Shown here: positions 56,275-64,000 of the stretch, piece by piece
Layout of the letters: each line of letters opens with the position of its first letter
How positions within the stretch are numbered: the first letter of the stretch is position 1
Assembly (NCBI GenBank): GCA_019637355.1
Contig: JAHBVT010000001.1
Coordinates: forward strand, 1,457,192-1,521,191
Length of the DNA stretch: 64,000 bases
Direction: 5' to 3'
DNA from: Gemmatimonadaceae bacterium
GTDB taxonomy: Bacteria; Gemmatimonadota; Gemmatimonadetes; Gemmatimonadales; Gemmatimonadaceae
The notes under the pieces: model-generated
The model's input: the letters and a program-made list of their open reading frames with translations, nothing else
Told to the model about the DNA's origin: nothing
Database searches by the model: none
Translations under genes and position numbers: made by a program

Positions 56275-58680
56275 TTAGAAGAACTGTCCGAGGCGGAAGT
56301 GCAACTGCCACCGCGGGTCGGGATTGCCAAGGTTGTCTAGCCGGTCGAAACCATAGGCCAGGTCGAGGCCGAGCGGACCGAGCGGACTGAGCGTCGACGC
56401 GCTGAATCCGGCGCCGCGGAACAGCCGCGTGGGATCGAAGTCGCGGGGGCGGTCCCAGATGTTACCCGCGTCGTAGAACATCGCGATATACAGATTGGTG
56501 TTGAAGCGCAGACCCACTTCCGCCGTCGTCGTGAAGAACGCGCTGCCGAACGACTCCCGCTGCGCGTTGAACGTCCCCGCCGCCGTCGTGAACCCGCGCG
56601 GCGTAATCGAGAACTCCGGATAGCCGCGCAACGGCTCGCCGAACTGCACGCCGCCCAGCGAGAACTGCTGCGACCAGAAGAAGTCCTTGGGATCGCCGAT
56701 GACTGCGCCAGCCCGCGTCGACAGACCCATCGTCAGGCGCAGCGGGGACGAGCCGGGAGCCGAGCCGCCAATGCGGCCCAACAACGTATAGTTGCGCAGT
56801 TCAGTGGTGTAACGCTGGAACGTCGCGCGGCCGCCCAGCGGCCCGCCGTTGAACTGTGCGCTGATCGTCTGCAGACGACCGTCAGTGGCGAACGGCATAT
56901 CCACGCGCGTGTCCCGCGTGACGTCCACGCCGAGCGTGCTACGCACGCAGCCTTGGCAGCCATCCTGATTCACCGAGCCGAGGAGGCCGCCGGATCCGAA
57001 TCGCACCGACTCCACCCCGTACGAAGTGAACACGCGTGTCACCCGCGAGTTCGGGAACGGAAAGCCGATGCGGACGTTCGAGCCGATGCGCGTCGTCTGG
57101 CCGAAGTCGGCGATGCGGAACCGCGCCTGCGAGTGATACGCCGTGATCTGGCCTGAAATCAGTGTGCCGCGAATGCCCGGGTCCGTGTACGACGTGTTGA
57201 AGTCATTGATGAAGCGGCCGTACTGCCACTGGATGGAGCCGCGCTTGCAGCGTCCAAACAGGTTCGGCTGGTCCAGGCCCACGAAGCCGCCGAGACCCGT
57301 ACCCTGCCCGGCCGAGGCGCCGAAGTTGATGTTCCCGGTCCGCTTCTCCTTCACGCGGAAAATGATGTCGATGTCGCCTTCGTCGTTCGCCGGACGCGTG
57401 TCCGGAAACGCCAGCGGCGTCTCGAAGAACCCGAGGTTGCCGATTCCCTGCCAGCTGCGGATCAGGCGATCCTGGTTGAACACGTCGCCGGGGATGATGA
57501 ACAGCTGGTCACGGATGCAGTTCTCGACCGTGAAGTCATTGCCGATCACGTCCACGCGATTGATGATCGCCGGCGTCCCCTCGCGGATGTCCCAGCGCAC
57601 TCGCACCACGGCCGAATCGCCCGGCTCGCGCTCCACCACCGGGTTCACCTGCGCGTAGATGTAGCCTTCGTTGCTGTACGCGGTCTGTACCTGCCGCGTG
57701 GCGTCTTCCCAGCGCGTCCGGTTGAACACGTCGGGGTCCTGCGACTGCCGCCGCACGATGGCACGTGCACGCTCGGTCAAGGTCGGCGAGCGATCACCGA
57801 ACGGATACAACGACTGCAGGCGCTCAGTGCTGAAGTGCCGGTTCCCGACGATCTCCAGACCCGACACACGATACTGCGGGCCCTGACGCACGTTCAGTTC
57901 CACCAGCGCCTTGCCCAACTGCTCGTTGACCACCAGCGTATCGCGCTCAAGCTGGAAATCCACGTACCCGCGTTCCGCGAAGTACTTCGGTACCCGCTCT
58001 CCGAGGTCGCCCGCATAGACGTCCTCGTCGAACTCACCCTTCTGCCACCAGAAGAAGCCCTCCGGCCGCGTCTTCATCGCGCCGGCGACCTCGCGAGGCG
58101 TCACGCCGGTCGTGCCGTTCACCCGCAGCCCGGAGACGGCCAATCGCCGCCCTTCGTCCACGTGGAACGTGATGCCGACCCGGTCTCCCATCGGCGTCGT
58201 ATCCGGCCGGATGCGCGCGAGGTAGTAGCCGCGCGCCTTGTACAGCGAGTCAATCCGCCGCATCGAGACCGCGATCTGCGCCGGGTCCGCCGGACGGCCG
58301 ATCAGCACCGTCACGCGCTCCTCCACCGACCGGGGCTGCAACGCCTTGGGTCCGAGGACGGTCACATCGCCGACGATCGGCCGCTCCGACACCGTGATGA
58401 AGATCGCCGCGCCTGTGCCGCCGCCCGTCAGGCCGCAGGAGATGTCGACGTTGTCGAAGTCCCCCATCGCGTACAGGTCGCGGATTGCGCGCTGGATGGA
58501 CGGGAAGTTGAGCGAATCGCCAGCCTGCAGCCCGCTCGTCGCCAAGACGGTCGCGCGGCCGATGCGCTGATTGCCCCGTACGCTGATGGAGTCGGGGGTG
58601 AGACAGCGGCCGATTTGGTCCTGCGCAAGCATCGGCGTCGCGAGGCTCAAGGCCAGCAACGCCAAGAAGATACGGAGCAT
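56275..58680 (-). CDS. bamA: Outer-membrane assembly factor BamA
   Basis: Outer-membrane insertase: five periplasmic POTRA domains (about 30-430) followed by a 16-stranded barrel (about 440-801). The signal peptide is MLRIFLALLALSLATPMLAQ. POTRA-type strands include ISVRGNQRIGRATVLATSG and VTVLGPKALQPRSVEERV. The barrel starts near NINFGASAGQGTGLGGFVGLDQPNLFG and ends HFRLGQFF with a C-terminal Phe. The VRIGFPFPNSRVTRVF loop resembles the conserved L6 V/IRGF region. ATG 58678-58680; the frame is open up to 58887 inside clpC, a shadow. A 12-bp hairpin and a TATATT lie in the 74 bases before it. Confidence 0.93.
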   Translation of the reverse strand: MLRIFLALLALSLATPMLAQDQIGRCLTPDSISVRGNQRIGRATVLATSGLQAGDSLNFPSIQRAIRDLYAMGDFDNVDISCGLTGGGTGAAIFITVSERPIVGDVTVLGPKALQPRSVEERVTVLIGRPADPAQIAVSMRRIDSLYKARGYYLARIRPDTTPMGDRVGITFHVDEGRRLAVSGLRVNGTTGVTPREVAGAMKTRPEGFFWWQKGEFDEDVYAGDLGERVPKYFAERGYVDFQLERDTLVVNEQLGKALVELNVRQGPQYRVSGLEIVGNRHFSTERLQSLYPFGDRSPTLTERARAIVRRQSQDPDVFNRTRWEDATRQVQTAYSNEGYIYAQVNPVVEREPGDSAVVRVRWDIREGTPAIINRVDVIGNDFTVENCIRDQLFIIPGDVFNQDRLIRSWQGIGNLGFFETPLAFPDTRPANDEGDIDIIFRVKEKRTGNINFGASAGQGTGLGGFVGLDQPNLFGRCKRGSIQWQYGRFINDFNTSYTDPGIRGTLISGQITAYHSQARFRIADFGQTTRIGSNVRIGFPFPNSRVTRVFTSYGVESVRFGSGGLLGSVNQDGCQGCVRSTLGVDVTRDTRVDMPFATDGRLQTISAQFNGGPLGGRATFQRYTTELRNYTLLGRIGGSAPGSSPLRLTMGLSTRAGAVIGDPKDFFWSQQFSLGGVQFGEPLRGYPEFSITPRGFTTAAGTFNAQRESFGSAFFTTTAEVGLRFNTNLYIAMFYDAGNIWDRPRDFDPTRLFRGAGFSASTLSPLGPLGLDLAYGFDRLDNLGNPDPRWQLHFRLGQFF

Positions 58681-58698
58681 AGAGGGAATATACACGGG

Positions 58699-58733
58699 GC
58701 GGGACCGGACAGGTTCCAAGGGTCCGGTCCCGC
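58699..58733 (-). terminator. Perfect 12-bp hairpin between clpC and bamA
   Basis: GCGGGACCGGAC (58699-58710) and GTCCGGTCCCGC (58722-58733) are exactly complementary with an 11-base loop. It lies 22 bases after the clpC stop and 19 bases before bamA in a leftward run. There is no U-tract, so it may be a weak terminator, an mRNA end-protector or an RNase site that uncouples clpC and bamA levels. TATATT between it and bamA (58687-58692) could be a -10 for bamA. Confidence 0.5.
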
Positions 58734-58754
58734 GGGACGTGCTGGGGTGGAGTA

Positions 58755-61244
58755 TCAGGCCTTCGGGGTCGCGGCGGGGGTCCGGAACTCGAGCTTCGCG
58801 CCATCCGCCGAGACATCGACCTCGATCTCGTCGCCGCGGCTGAATTCGGCCAAGAGGATCCGCTCCGACAGCGGGTCCTCGATCCATCGCTGGATGGCCC
58901 GCTTGAGCGGCCGGGCCCCATAACTCTGGTCGTACCCGTGCTTCACCAGGAAGTCCGTCGCCGCGTCGGTCAGCTTCAGCGTGAGTTCCTCCTCCCCCAG
59001 ACGCTTCTGGACGTCCTGCAGGAGAATCGCCACGATCGAGCCGATGTGCTCGCGCGTGAGCGGGTGGAACACGATCACGTCGTCCAGCCGGTTCAGGAAC
59101 TCGGGGTTGAAGGCGTGCTGCAACTCCTCCTTCACCTTGTCCGCCATCCGCTCGAAGTCCTGCCCGCCGGACGACGAACCGAAGCCCAGCGTGCGGTTCT
59201 TCGTGATGTCCTTCGCGCCGACGTTCGACGTCATAATGACGACCGTGTTCTTGAAGTCGATCATCCGGCCGTAGTTGTCGGTCAGGTGGCCTTCGTCGAG
59301 CACCTGCAGCAGGATGTTGAACACGTCCGGATGCGCCTTCTCGATCTCATCGAGGAGGATCACCGAGTACGGCTTGCGGCGCACAGCCTTCGTGAGCGTG
59401 CCCGAATCCTCGTAGCCCACGTAGCCCGGCGGCGCGCCGATGAGCCGCGACACGGAGAACTTCTCCATATACTCGCTCATATCCACGCGGATCAGCGCCG
59501 AGGTGTCGGCGAAGAGGAACTTGGCCAGTGAGCGCGCCAGCTCAGTCTTGCCCACGCCGGTGGGGCCGCAGAAGATGAACGACCCGATCGGCCGGCGAGG
59601 GTCCTTGAGCCCGGCCCGGCTGCGCCGGATCGAGCGCGCGATCGCCTTGATGGCGTCTTCCTGCGCCACCACCGAGGCGTGCAGCTCCTCCTCCATCCGC
59701 AGTAGGCGCGTGGTCTCGGCCTCCTGCAGGCGCGTGACCGGGATGCCCGTCCAGCGCCCGACGATGAACGCGATCTCCTCCTCGCCGAGCACCGGACGCA
59801 TCGACTGGCGCTTCTGCTCCCACTCTTCCTGGCGCGCGCGGATGTCGCCCTGCAGTTGCCGCTCGGTGTCGCGCAACGCCGCCGCGCGCTCGAAGTTCTG
59901 GTCGCGTACCGCAGCGTCCTTCTCGGCGTTGACCGCCTCGAGCTTCGCCTTCAAGTCCGCCACTTCCGGCGGCGGCACCTGGGCGGCCAGGCGCGCCCGC
60001 GCCCCCGCCTCGTCGATCACGTCGATCGCCTTGTCCGGCAGGAAGCGGTCCGTGATGTAGCGCTCCGAGAGCTTGGCCGCGATCGTCAACGTCTCGTCGG
60101 GGATCGTCACGCGGTGGTGGTCTTCGTACTTGCTCCGCAGCCCGCGCAGGATCTCCACCGTCTCGTCGATCGATGGCGGATCCACCACGACGGTCTGGAA
60201 GCGGCGCTCCAGCGCCCCGTCCTTCTCGATGTACTTGCGGTACTCGTTCAGCGTCGACGCGCCGACGCACTGCAGCTCGCCGCGCGCCAGCGCCGGCTTC
60301 AGCATATTGCTGGCGTCGATCGCCCCCTCGGCCGCGCCCGCGCCGACCAGCGTGTGCAGCTCGTCGATGAACAGGATGATCTGCTTGTTCTGCGCGATCT
60401 CGTTCATCACCGCCTTGAGCCGCTCCTCGAACTGGCCGCGATACTTGGTGCCGGCGATCACCGCGGCCATGTCCAACGAGAGCACGCGGTGGTCGCGCAG
60501 CGAGTCCGGGCACTCGTTGTTGGCGATGAGCTGCGCCAGCCCCTCGACGATGGCCGTCTTGCCCACGCCCGGCTCGCCGATGAGCACCGGATTGTTCTTC
60601 TTGCGGCGCGAGAGCACCTCCATCACGCGCTCGATCTCCTTGGCACGGCCGATGGTCGGGTCCAGCTGGCCCTCCGACGCCAGCGTCGTCAGGTCGCGGC
60701 AGAAGTGGTCGAGCGCCGGCGTCTTGGACTTCTTCTCGCCCTTGGCGCTGGCCGGCGCCTGCGGCGTCCCCGGCGCGGCATTGGCGCCGCCCGGCGGCAT
60801 CTCCGTGCCCAGCAGGCGCAGCGTCTCCGCGCGCGCCGCCTCCAAGTTCACCCCGGCGTCGCTCAGCACCTGCGCCGCGATGCCCTTCTCCTCGCGCAGC
60901 AGGCCGAGCAGCAGGTGCTCGGTGCCGACGTAGGAATGGTTGAGCTCGCGGGCTTCGCCCATCGCCAGCTCGAGCACCTTCTTGGCGCGCGAGGTATACG
61001 GCAGGTCGGGACCGGTGGTCTGGGCGGCTTTGCCCTTCTTCACCGTGTCCTCGATCTTCTGCTGCACCTCCTCGAGGTCCACGCTGAGGTTCTGTAGCAC
61101 CGCCGCCGCGACGCCCTCGCCCTCGCGGATCAGCCCGAGCAGGATATGCTCGGTACCGACGTATTCGTGGTGCAGGCGGGCCGCTTCTTCGCGCGCCATC
61201 GCCAGGACCTTCCGCACCCGCTCCGTGAAGTTGTAGCCGTTCAT
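58755..61244 (-). CDS. clpC: ATP-dependent unfoldase ClpC
   Basis: Hsp100 unfoldase that feeds proteins to ClpP. The 829-aa protein has the double Clp N-domain, two AAA+ modules and the middle coiled-coil (UVR-like [13 protein letters not shown]). Walker A: GEPGVGKT (D1, about 210) and GPTGVGKT (D2, about 550). The C-terminus keeps the ClpP-binding-type loop region. The N-domain repeats [12 protein letters not shown] and [12 protein letters not shown] put glutamates at 32 and 109, matching B. subtilis ClpC E32 and E106, which bind phosphoarginine. The gene follows mcsB (31 bases), so ClpC is likely the reader of McsB marks. Confidence 0.94.
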   Translation of the reverse strand: MNGYNFTERVRKVLAMAREEAARLHHEYVGTEHILLGLIREGEGVAAAVLQNLSVDLEEVQQKIEDTVKKGKAAQTTGPDLPYTSRAKKVLELAMGEARELNHSYVGTEHLLLGLLREEKGIAAQVLSDAGVNLEAARAETLRLLGTEMPPGGANAAPGTPQAPASAKGEKKSKTPALDHFCRDLTTLASEGQLDPTIGRAKEIERVMEVLSRRKKNNPVLIGEPGVGKTAIVEGLAQLIANNECPDSLRDHRVLSLDMAAVIAGTKYRGQFEERLKAVMNEIAQNKQIILFIDELHTLVGAGAAEGAIDASNMLKPALARGELQCVGASTLNEYRKYIEKDGALERRFQTVVVDPPSIDETVEILRGLRSKYEDHHRVTIPDETLTIAAKLSERYITDRFLPDKAIDVIDEAGARARLAAQVPPPEVADLKAKLEAVNAEKDAAVRDQNFERAAALRDTERQLQGDIRARQEEWEQKRQSMRPVLGEEEIAFIVGRWTGIPVTRLQEAETTRLLRMEEELHASVVAQEDAIKAIARSIRRSRAGLKDPRRPIGSFIFCGPTGVGKTELARSLAKFLFADTSALIRVDMSEYMEKFSVSRLIGAPPGYVGYEDSGTLTKAVRRKPYSVILLDEIEKAHPDVFNILLQVLDEGHLTDNYGRMIDFKNTVVIMTSNVGAKDITKNRTLGFGSSSGGQDFERMADKVKEELQHAFNPEFLNRLDDVIVFHPLTREHIGSIVAILLQDVQKRLGEEELTLKLTDAATDFLVKHGYDQSYGARPLKRAIQRWIEDPLSERILLAEFSRGDEIEVDVSADGAKLEFRTPAATPKA

Positions 61245-61275
61245 CCGTTGCCTCGACCGCTGCGCTCCCCGAGGG

Positions 61276-62361
61276 TCAATCGGGAAGGCGTGCCTCGTTG
61301 GCGAGTACCTGACGCACGTAGCGGGCCCGCGCCAGGTTCGCCTCGCCGTCGGTCAACATCCGTCCCGCCGAGTGCGAGAGGTGCGCCGACTGGCTGAAGA
61401 TCAGGAGCTTGTTGAGCGTGTAGACCGAAAGTCCGGACACCAACTGCAACCCCGCCGCCAACCGCAACCCGCTCAGCAGGTTCATCGCTTCCTCTGCCGG
61501 CAGGCTCCGGGCGTGCCGCAAGGTCCCGTACGCGCGCCACAGCTTGTCCTCGATAATATAACCCGCGTCACGCGCCAGAACCCCGCGCGCCTCCTCCTCC
61601 CGCTCGATCACCCGGCGCACCACCCGCACCAACTGGTCCGCCAGGTCCGTCTCCGACCGCCCCAGCGTCGTCTGGTTCGAGATCTGAAACAGGTTGCCGA
61701 GCACGTCGCTGCCTTCGCCGTACAGTCCGCGGTACGTCAGGCCCATATGCTGCAGGCCCTGCAGCACCTTGCCGATCTCCTGCGTGAGCACCAAGCCCGG
61801 CAAGTGAATCAGTACCGACGCCCGCAAGCCGGTTCCCGTGTTCGTCGGGCACGCCGTCAGGAAACCAAACTCCGGATGCGCCGCGAACGGCAATGCCTCC
61901 GCCAACTCCGCGTCCAGCGCCTCGGCCTGCAGCAGCGCCCCAGGCACGTCGAACCCGCTCCTGAACACTTGGACCCGCAAATGGTCTTCTTCGTTTACCA
62001 TCACGCCGGCGTCGCCCGTCACCAGGACCCCAGCCGCCGACGGCGGCTCCCCGGGCCGATCCAGCCCGACCAGCTCCCGACTCACCAAGTGCCGCTCGTG
62101 CAGCAGCTGCCGCTCCACCGGGCTGCACTCGTCCACCCGCACGAACGCCGCGCTGCGCAAGGTCGGCAACCGCGCCGCGGTCGCCTTCACCTGATGCAGC
62201 ACGCGCAGGCGCTCGCCCTCCCGGGCGCGCGTCGGAAACGCGAACCCCGCAAGGTTGCGGGCAAGACGAATCCGGGACGAGAGCACGATGCCCGAATGGG
62301 CGCCATTCCCAATCAGCCAGTGCAGGCCGCCGTCCGGCAGCAGCGTGAGGTCCAGGCTCAC
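61276..62361 (-). CDS. mcsB: Protein-arginine kinase McsB
   Basis: Phosphagen-kinase-fold enzyme that phosphorylates arginines in proteins, marking them for ClpC-ClpP. The 361-aa protein has SSRIRLARNLAGFAFP near residue 28, the nucleotide/substrate loop NEEDHLRVQVF, the catalytic Cys segment TACPTNTGTGLRAS and QISNQTTLGRSE. The expected C-terminal RDxxRA phosphoarginine pocket is not evident: the matching place reads EANLARARYVRQVL. The start is GTG 62359-62361, overlapping mcsA by 4 bases (GTGA); a longer open frame is a shadow. Unlike the classical ctsR-mcsA-mcsB-clpC operon, no ctsR is present. Confidence 0.92.
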   Translation of the reverse strand: MSLDLTLLPDGGLHWLIGNGAHSGIVLSSRIRLARNLAGFAFPTRAREGERLRVLHQVKATAARLPTLRSAAFVRVDECSPVERQLLHERHLVSRELVGLDRPGEPPSAAGVLVTGDAGVMVNEEDHLRVQVFRSGFDVPGALLQAEALDAELAEALPFAAHPEFGFLTACPTNTGTGLRASVLIHLPGLVLTQEIGKVLQGLQHMGLTYRGLYGEGSDVLGNLFQISNQTTLGRSETDLADQLVRVVRRVIEREEEARGVLARDAGYIIEDKLWRAYGTLRHARSLPAEEAMNLLSGLRLAAGLQLVSGLSVYTLNKLLIFSQSAHLSHSAGRMLTDGEANLARARYVRQVLANEARLPD

Positions 62362-62846
62362 TCCATCCCCCGAATCTGGTCGCGCAAGGCGGCGGCCTCC
62401 TCGAAGGCCTCGCCCTCCACCGCCTTCGCGAGCCGCGAGCGTAGCACCTCCAGGGTGGCCTCTCGCGCGACCAAGTCGGGATCCGCCGCCGCGTGCCGCC
62501 ACCCCTCGTGCCGCGTGCTGCCGTGGATGCGGCGCAGCAACTCCCGCAGGCTCTGCTCGAACGCGCCATAGCACTGCGCGCAGCCCAAACGGCCGCTGGC
62601 CCGGAAGTCCCGCAACGACGTCCCGCAGTAGGCGCATCGTGCGGCGTCGCCGGGCATCTGGGCCGCCTGTTGCTGCACCGCCTGCAGGAAGTCGCCCAAG
62701 GGGTGCTTCGGGACGGCGACGGTGGTCTCGATGCCCCGCGCCGCCGCGCACTGCTCGCAGAGATGGACCTGCGACACCACCGCCTCGACGATCTGCGTGA
62801 GGTGCACCACGGCGTCGCGTTCGCGGCAGTTGTCGCAGACCATCAC
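62358..62846 (-). CDS. mcsA: McsA, zinc-finger activator of McsB
   Basis: A 162-aa adaptor with two zinc-finger pairs: CDNCRERD ... CEQCAAARG (about 4-40) and CAYCGTSLRDF ... CAQCYGAF (about 71-95). A C-terminal UVR domain follows (AVEGEAFEEAAALRDQI). This matches McsA, which binds McsB and turns on its kinase activity and links it to ClpC. It overlaps mcsB by 4 bases and lolD by 4 bases. Start ATG 62844-62846; the next codon is also ATG, so 62841-62843 is an alternative. Confidence 0.9.
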   Translation of the reverse strand: MMVCDNCRERDAVVHLTQIVEAVVSQVHLCEQCAAARGIETTVAVPKHPLGDFLQAVQQQAAQMPGDAARCAYCGTSLRDFRASGRLGCAQCYGAFEQSLRELLRRIHGSTRHEGWRHAAADPDLVAREATLEVLRSRLAKAVEGEAFEEAAALRDQIRGME

Positions 62847-63586
62847 ACCCCCCCGGCCGAGGGCGGCGCCGGATGCAGGCGGCCGTCCTCCAGGTGCAGC
62901 ACCCGATGGGCACGCTCGGCCAACGAGCGGTTGTGCGTGACCACGACGATGCCCAACCCCGACTCGCGCGTCAACTCCGCGAAGAGGTCGTGCAGGCGTT
63001 CGGCGTTGTGATGGTCGAGATTGCCCGAGGGCTCGTCCGCCAGCAGGATCGGCGGCTGCAGCGCCAAGGCGCGCGCGACAGCCGCCCGCTGCTGCTCGCC
63101 ACCCGAGAGTTCCGCCGGTCGATGATGGAGCCGCGCCCCCAAGCCCACGCGCTCGAGCAACTCGGTCGCCCGCGCACGCGCCTCGGCGTCCGATCGCTCA
63201 GCGATGCGCATCGGCATCATCACGTTCTCGAGCGCCGAGAACTCCTTCAGCAGGTGGTGGAACTGGAACACGAAGCCCACGCGTTGGTTGCGGAGCGTCG
63301 CCAAGGCTTCATCGCTGGCCCCTGACGTCGAGCTGCCGCCCAGGCGCACCACGCCCGCATCCGGGCGCTCCAAGGCCCCGACGACGTGCAGGAAGGTGCT
63401 CTTGCCGCTGCCGCTCGCGCCGACCACGGCCACCATCTCGCCGGCGGCGACCGTCAGGTCCACGCCGTCGAGCACGCGCAGCGTCGCGCCGTCGCCGCCG
63501 CGATAGCCCTTCACCACGCCCAGCGCCTCGAGCACCGGTGCGGTTCCGGCTGCGCTCGCGGAAGCGGAGTCGATGGGCGCCGTCAT
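62843..63586 (-). CDS. lolD: Lipoprotein-releasing ABC ATPase LolD
   Basis: A 247-aa ABC ATPase of the MacB/LolD group. Walker A is [12 protein letters not shown], signature [15 protein letters not shown], Walker [13 protein letters not shown], and the H-loop VVTHN. It energises release of mature lipoproteins from the inner membrane to LolA. It overlaps the permease gene by 4 bases and mcsA by 4 bases, so the lol genes and the mcs module are likely on one mRNA. Confidence 0.9.
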   Translation of the reverse strand: MTAPIDSASASAAGTAPVLEALGVVKGYRGGDGATLRVLDGVDLTVAAGEMVAVVGASGSGKSTFLHVVGALERPDAGVVRLGGSSTSGASDEALATLRNQRVGFVFQFHHLLKEFSALENVMMPMRIAERSDAEARARATELLERVGLGARLHHRPAELSGGEQQRAAVARALALQPPILLADEPSGNLDHHNAERLHDLFAELTRESGLGIVVVTHNRSLAERAHRVLHLEDGRLHPAPPSAGGV

Positions 63587-64000
63587 TCGCTGCGGATGGC
63601 CTCGATCGGGTAGAGCTTCGCCGCCGTCGCCGCCGGATGCAGCGTCGCCAGCACGGCGACGCCCACGCTCAGCAACAGGATGATGCCGACGTCGAAGACT
63701 TCCAGTCGCACCGGCAAGTGATCGATGAAGTACACCGACGGGTCCAGCGCGATCAGCTTCCAGCGCTCGAGCGCGAGGCCGGTGCCGAGTCCGAGCGCCA
63801 ACCCGATGCCCGTTCCCACCGCGCCGATGAACATGCCCTGCAGCAGGAAGATCCGGCGGATCGAGTCGGCGCGCATCCCCATCGCCTTCAGGATGCCGAT
63901 CTCCCGCGTCTTGTCGCGCACGACCATCGTGAGCGTGCTCACGATGTTGAACGCCGCGACCATAATGATCAGCGCGAGGATGACGCTCATCCCCAGCTTC
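63583..64000 (-). CDS. LolC/LolE-type FtsX-like permease (partial)
   Basis: The C-terminal 138 or so residues of a permease whose start lies beyond the right edge (frame open through base 64000). Three membrane helices are visible: SVILALIIMVAAFNIVSTL, QGMFIGAVGTGIGLALGLGTG and DVGIILLLSVGVAVLATLHP. The cytoplasmic loop has MVVRDKTREIGILKAMG, the FtsX-family coupling motif, and the tail ends [13 protein letters not shown]. This matches the MacB/LolCE half-permease and pairs with LolD. LolC versus LolE cannot be told from this end. Confidence 0.87.
   Translation of the reverse strand, partial: KLGMSVILALIIMVAAFNIVSTLTMVVRDKTREIGILKAMGMRADSIRRIFLLQGMFIGAVGTGIGLALGLGTGLALERWKLIALDPSVYFIDHLPVRLEVFDVGIILLLSVGVAVLATLHPAATAAKLYPIEAIRSE

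Overview
The window is GC-rich chromosomal DNA (roughly two thirds G+C by eye) from a diderm bacterium. It makes KDO and lipid A (kdsA/B/C/D, lpxA/B/C/D/K), exports LPS (lptA/B/C) and assembles an outer membrane (bamA, skp, lolD with lolC/E). It also carries genes best known from Firmicutes and Bacteroidetes-type lineages: mcsA-mcsB-clpC (arginine phosphorylation with a ClpC unfoldase), bshC (bacillithiol) and an lpxC-fabZ fusion. Six-bladed-propeller and carboxypeptidase-regulatory-like exported proteins fit the same picture. This mix suggests Gemmatimonadota or a near relative. That is an inference; there is no rRNA gene here to prove it.

Layout. (1) 1-21804, plus strand: the tail of a membrane protein, xerD, pabA/trpG and a lipoprotein come first. 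Next is an envelope operon (kdsB-pyrG-kdsA-kdsC-kdsD-lptC-lptA-lptB-rpoN) in which almost every gene from kdsA onward overlaps the next by 1-4 bases. It runs into a seven-gene glycan cluster (two GT2 enzymes, a GT4, a Wzx-type flippase, a YfhO-like protein, a GNAT-like protein and a deacetylase-like protein) and ends with dapF. (2) 21805-22942: an AT-rich island, a candidate structured RNA, a bidirectional terminator, a YfgM-like gene and tRNA-Arg(CCT). (3) 22943-27285, plus: an RND efflux pair. (4) 27311-38822, minus: larC, a GT39-like enzyme, a radical-SAM/DUF512 protein, der, plsY, gpsA, a MerR regulator, surE, pcm, apt and two exported proteins of unknown function. (5) 38880-40702, plus: a truncated globin and an exported protein. 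(6) 40699-64000, minus: lolC/E-lolD-mcsA-mcsB-clpC-bamA-skp-lpxD-lpxC/fabZ-lpxA-oxidoreductase-lpxB-acyltransferase-lpxK, then gdhA, rlmH, bshC, murJ, uvrC and thrC.

How it works together. Region 1 makes and activates KDO and exports finished LPS. Region 6 makes lipid A, folds outer-membrane proteins and releases lipoproteins. PlsY/GpsA supply phospholipid, and DapF/MurJ serve peptidoglycan. The window is therefore largely an envelope-biogenesis region, with a protein quality-control module (McsA/McsB/ClpC) inside the lipid A/Bam operon.

The strongest signal outside normal annotation is a near-complete lack of the tetranucleotide CATG. Reading every ATG on the plus strand, I found only five preceded by C, where base composition predicts about 150-200. 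Codons before Met avoid ending in C (GAT-ATG, ATT-ATG, AAT-ATG, TTT-ATG), in genes on both strands. No stretch above 300 bases lacks a gene; the longest gap is 21805-22011.
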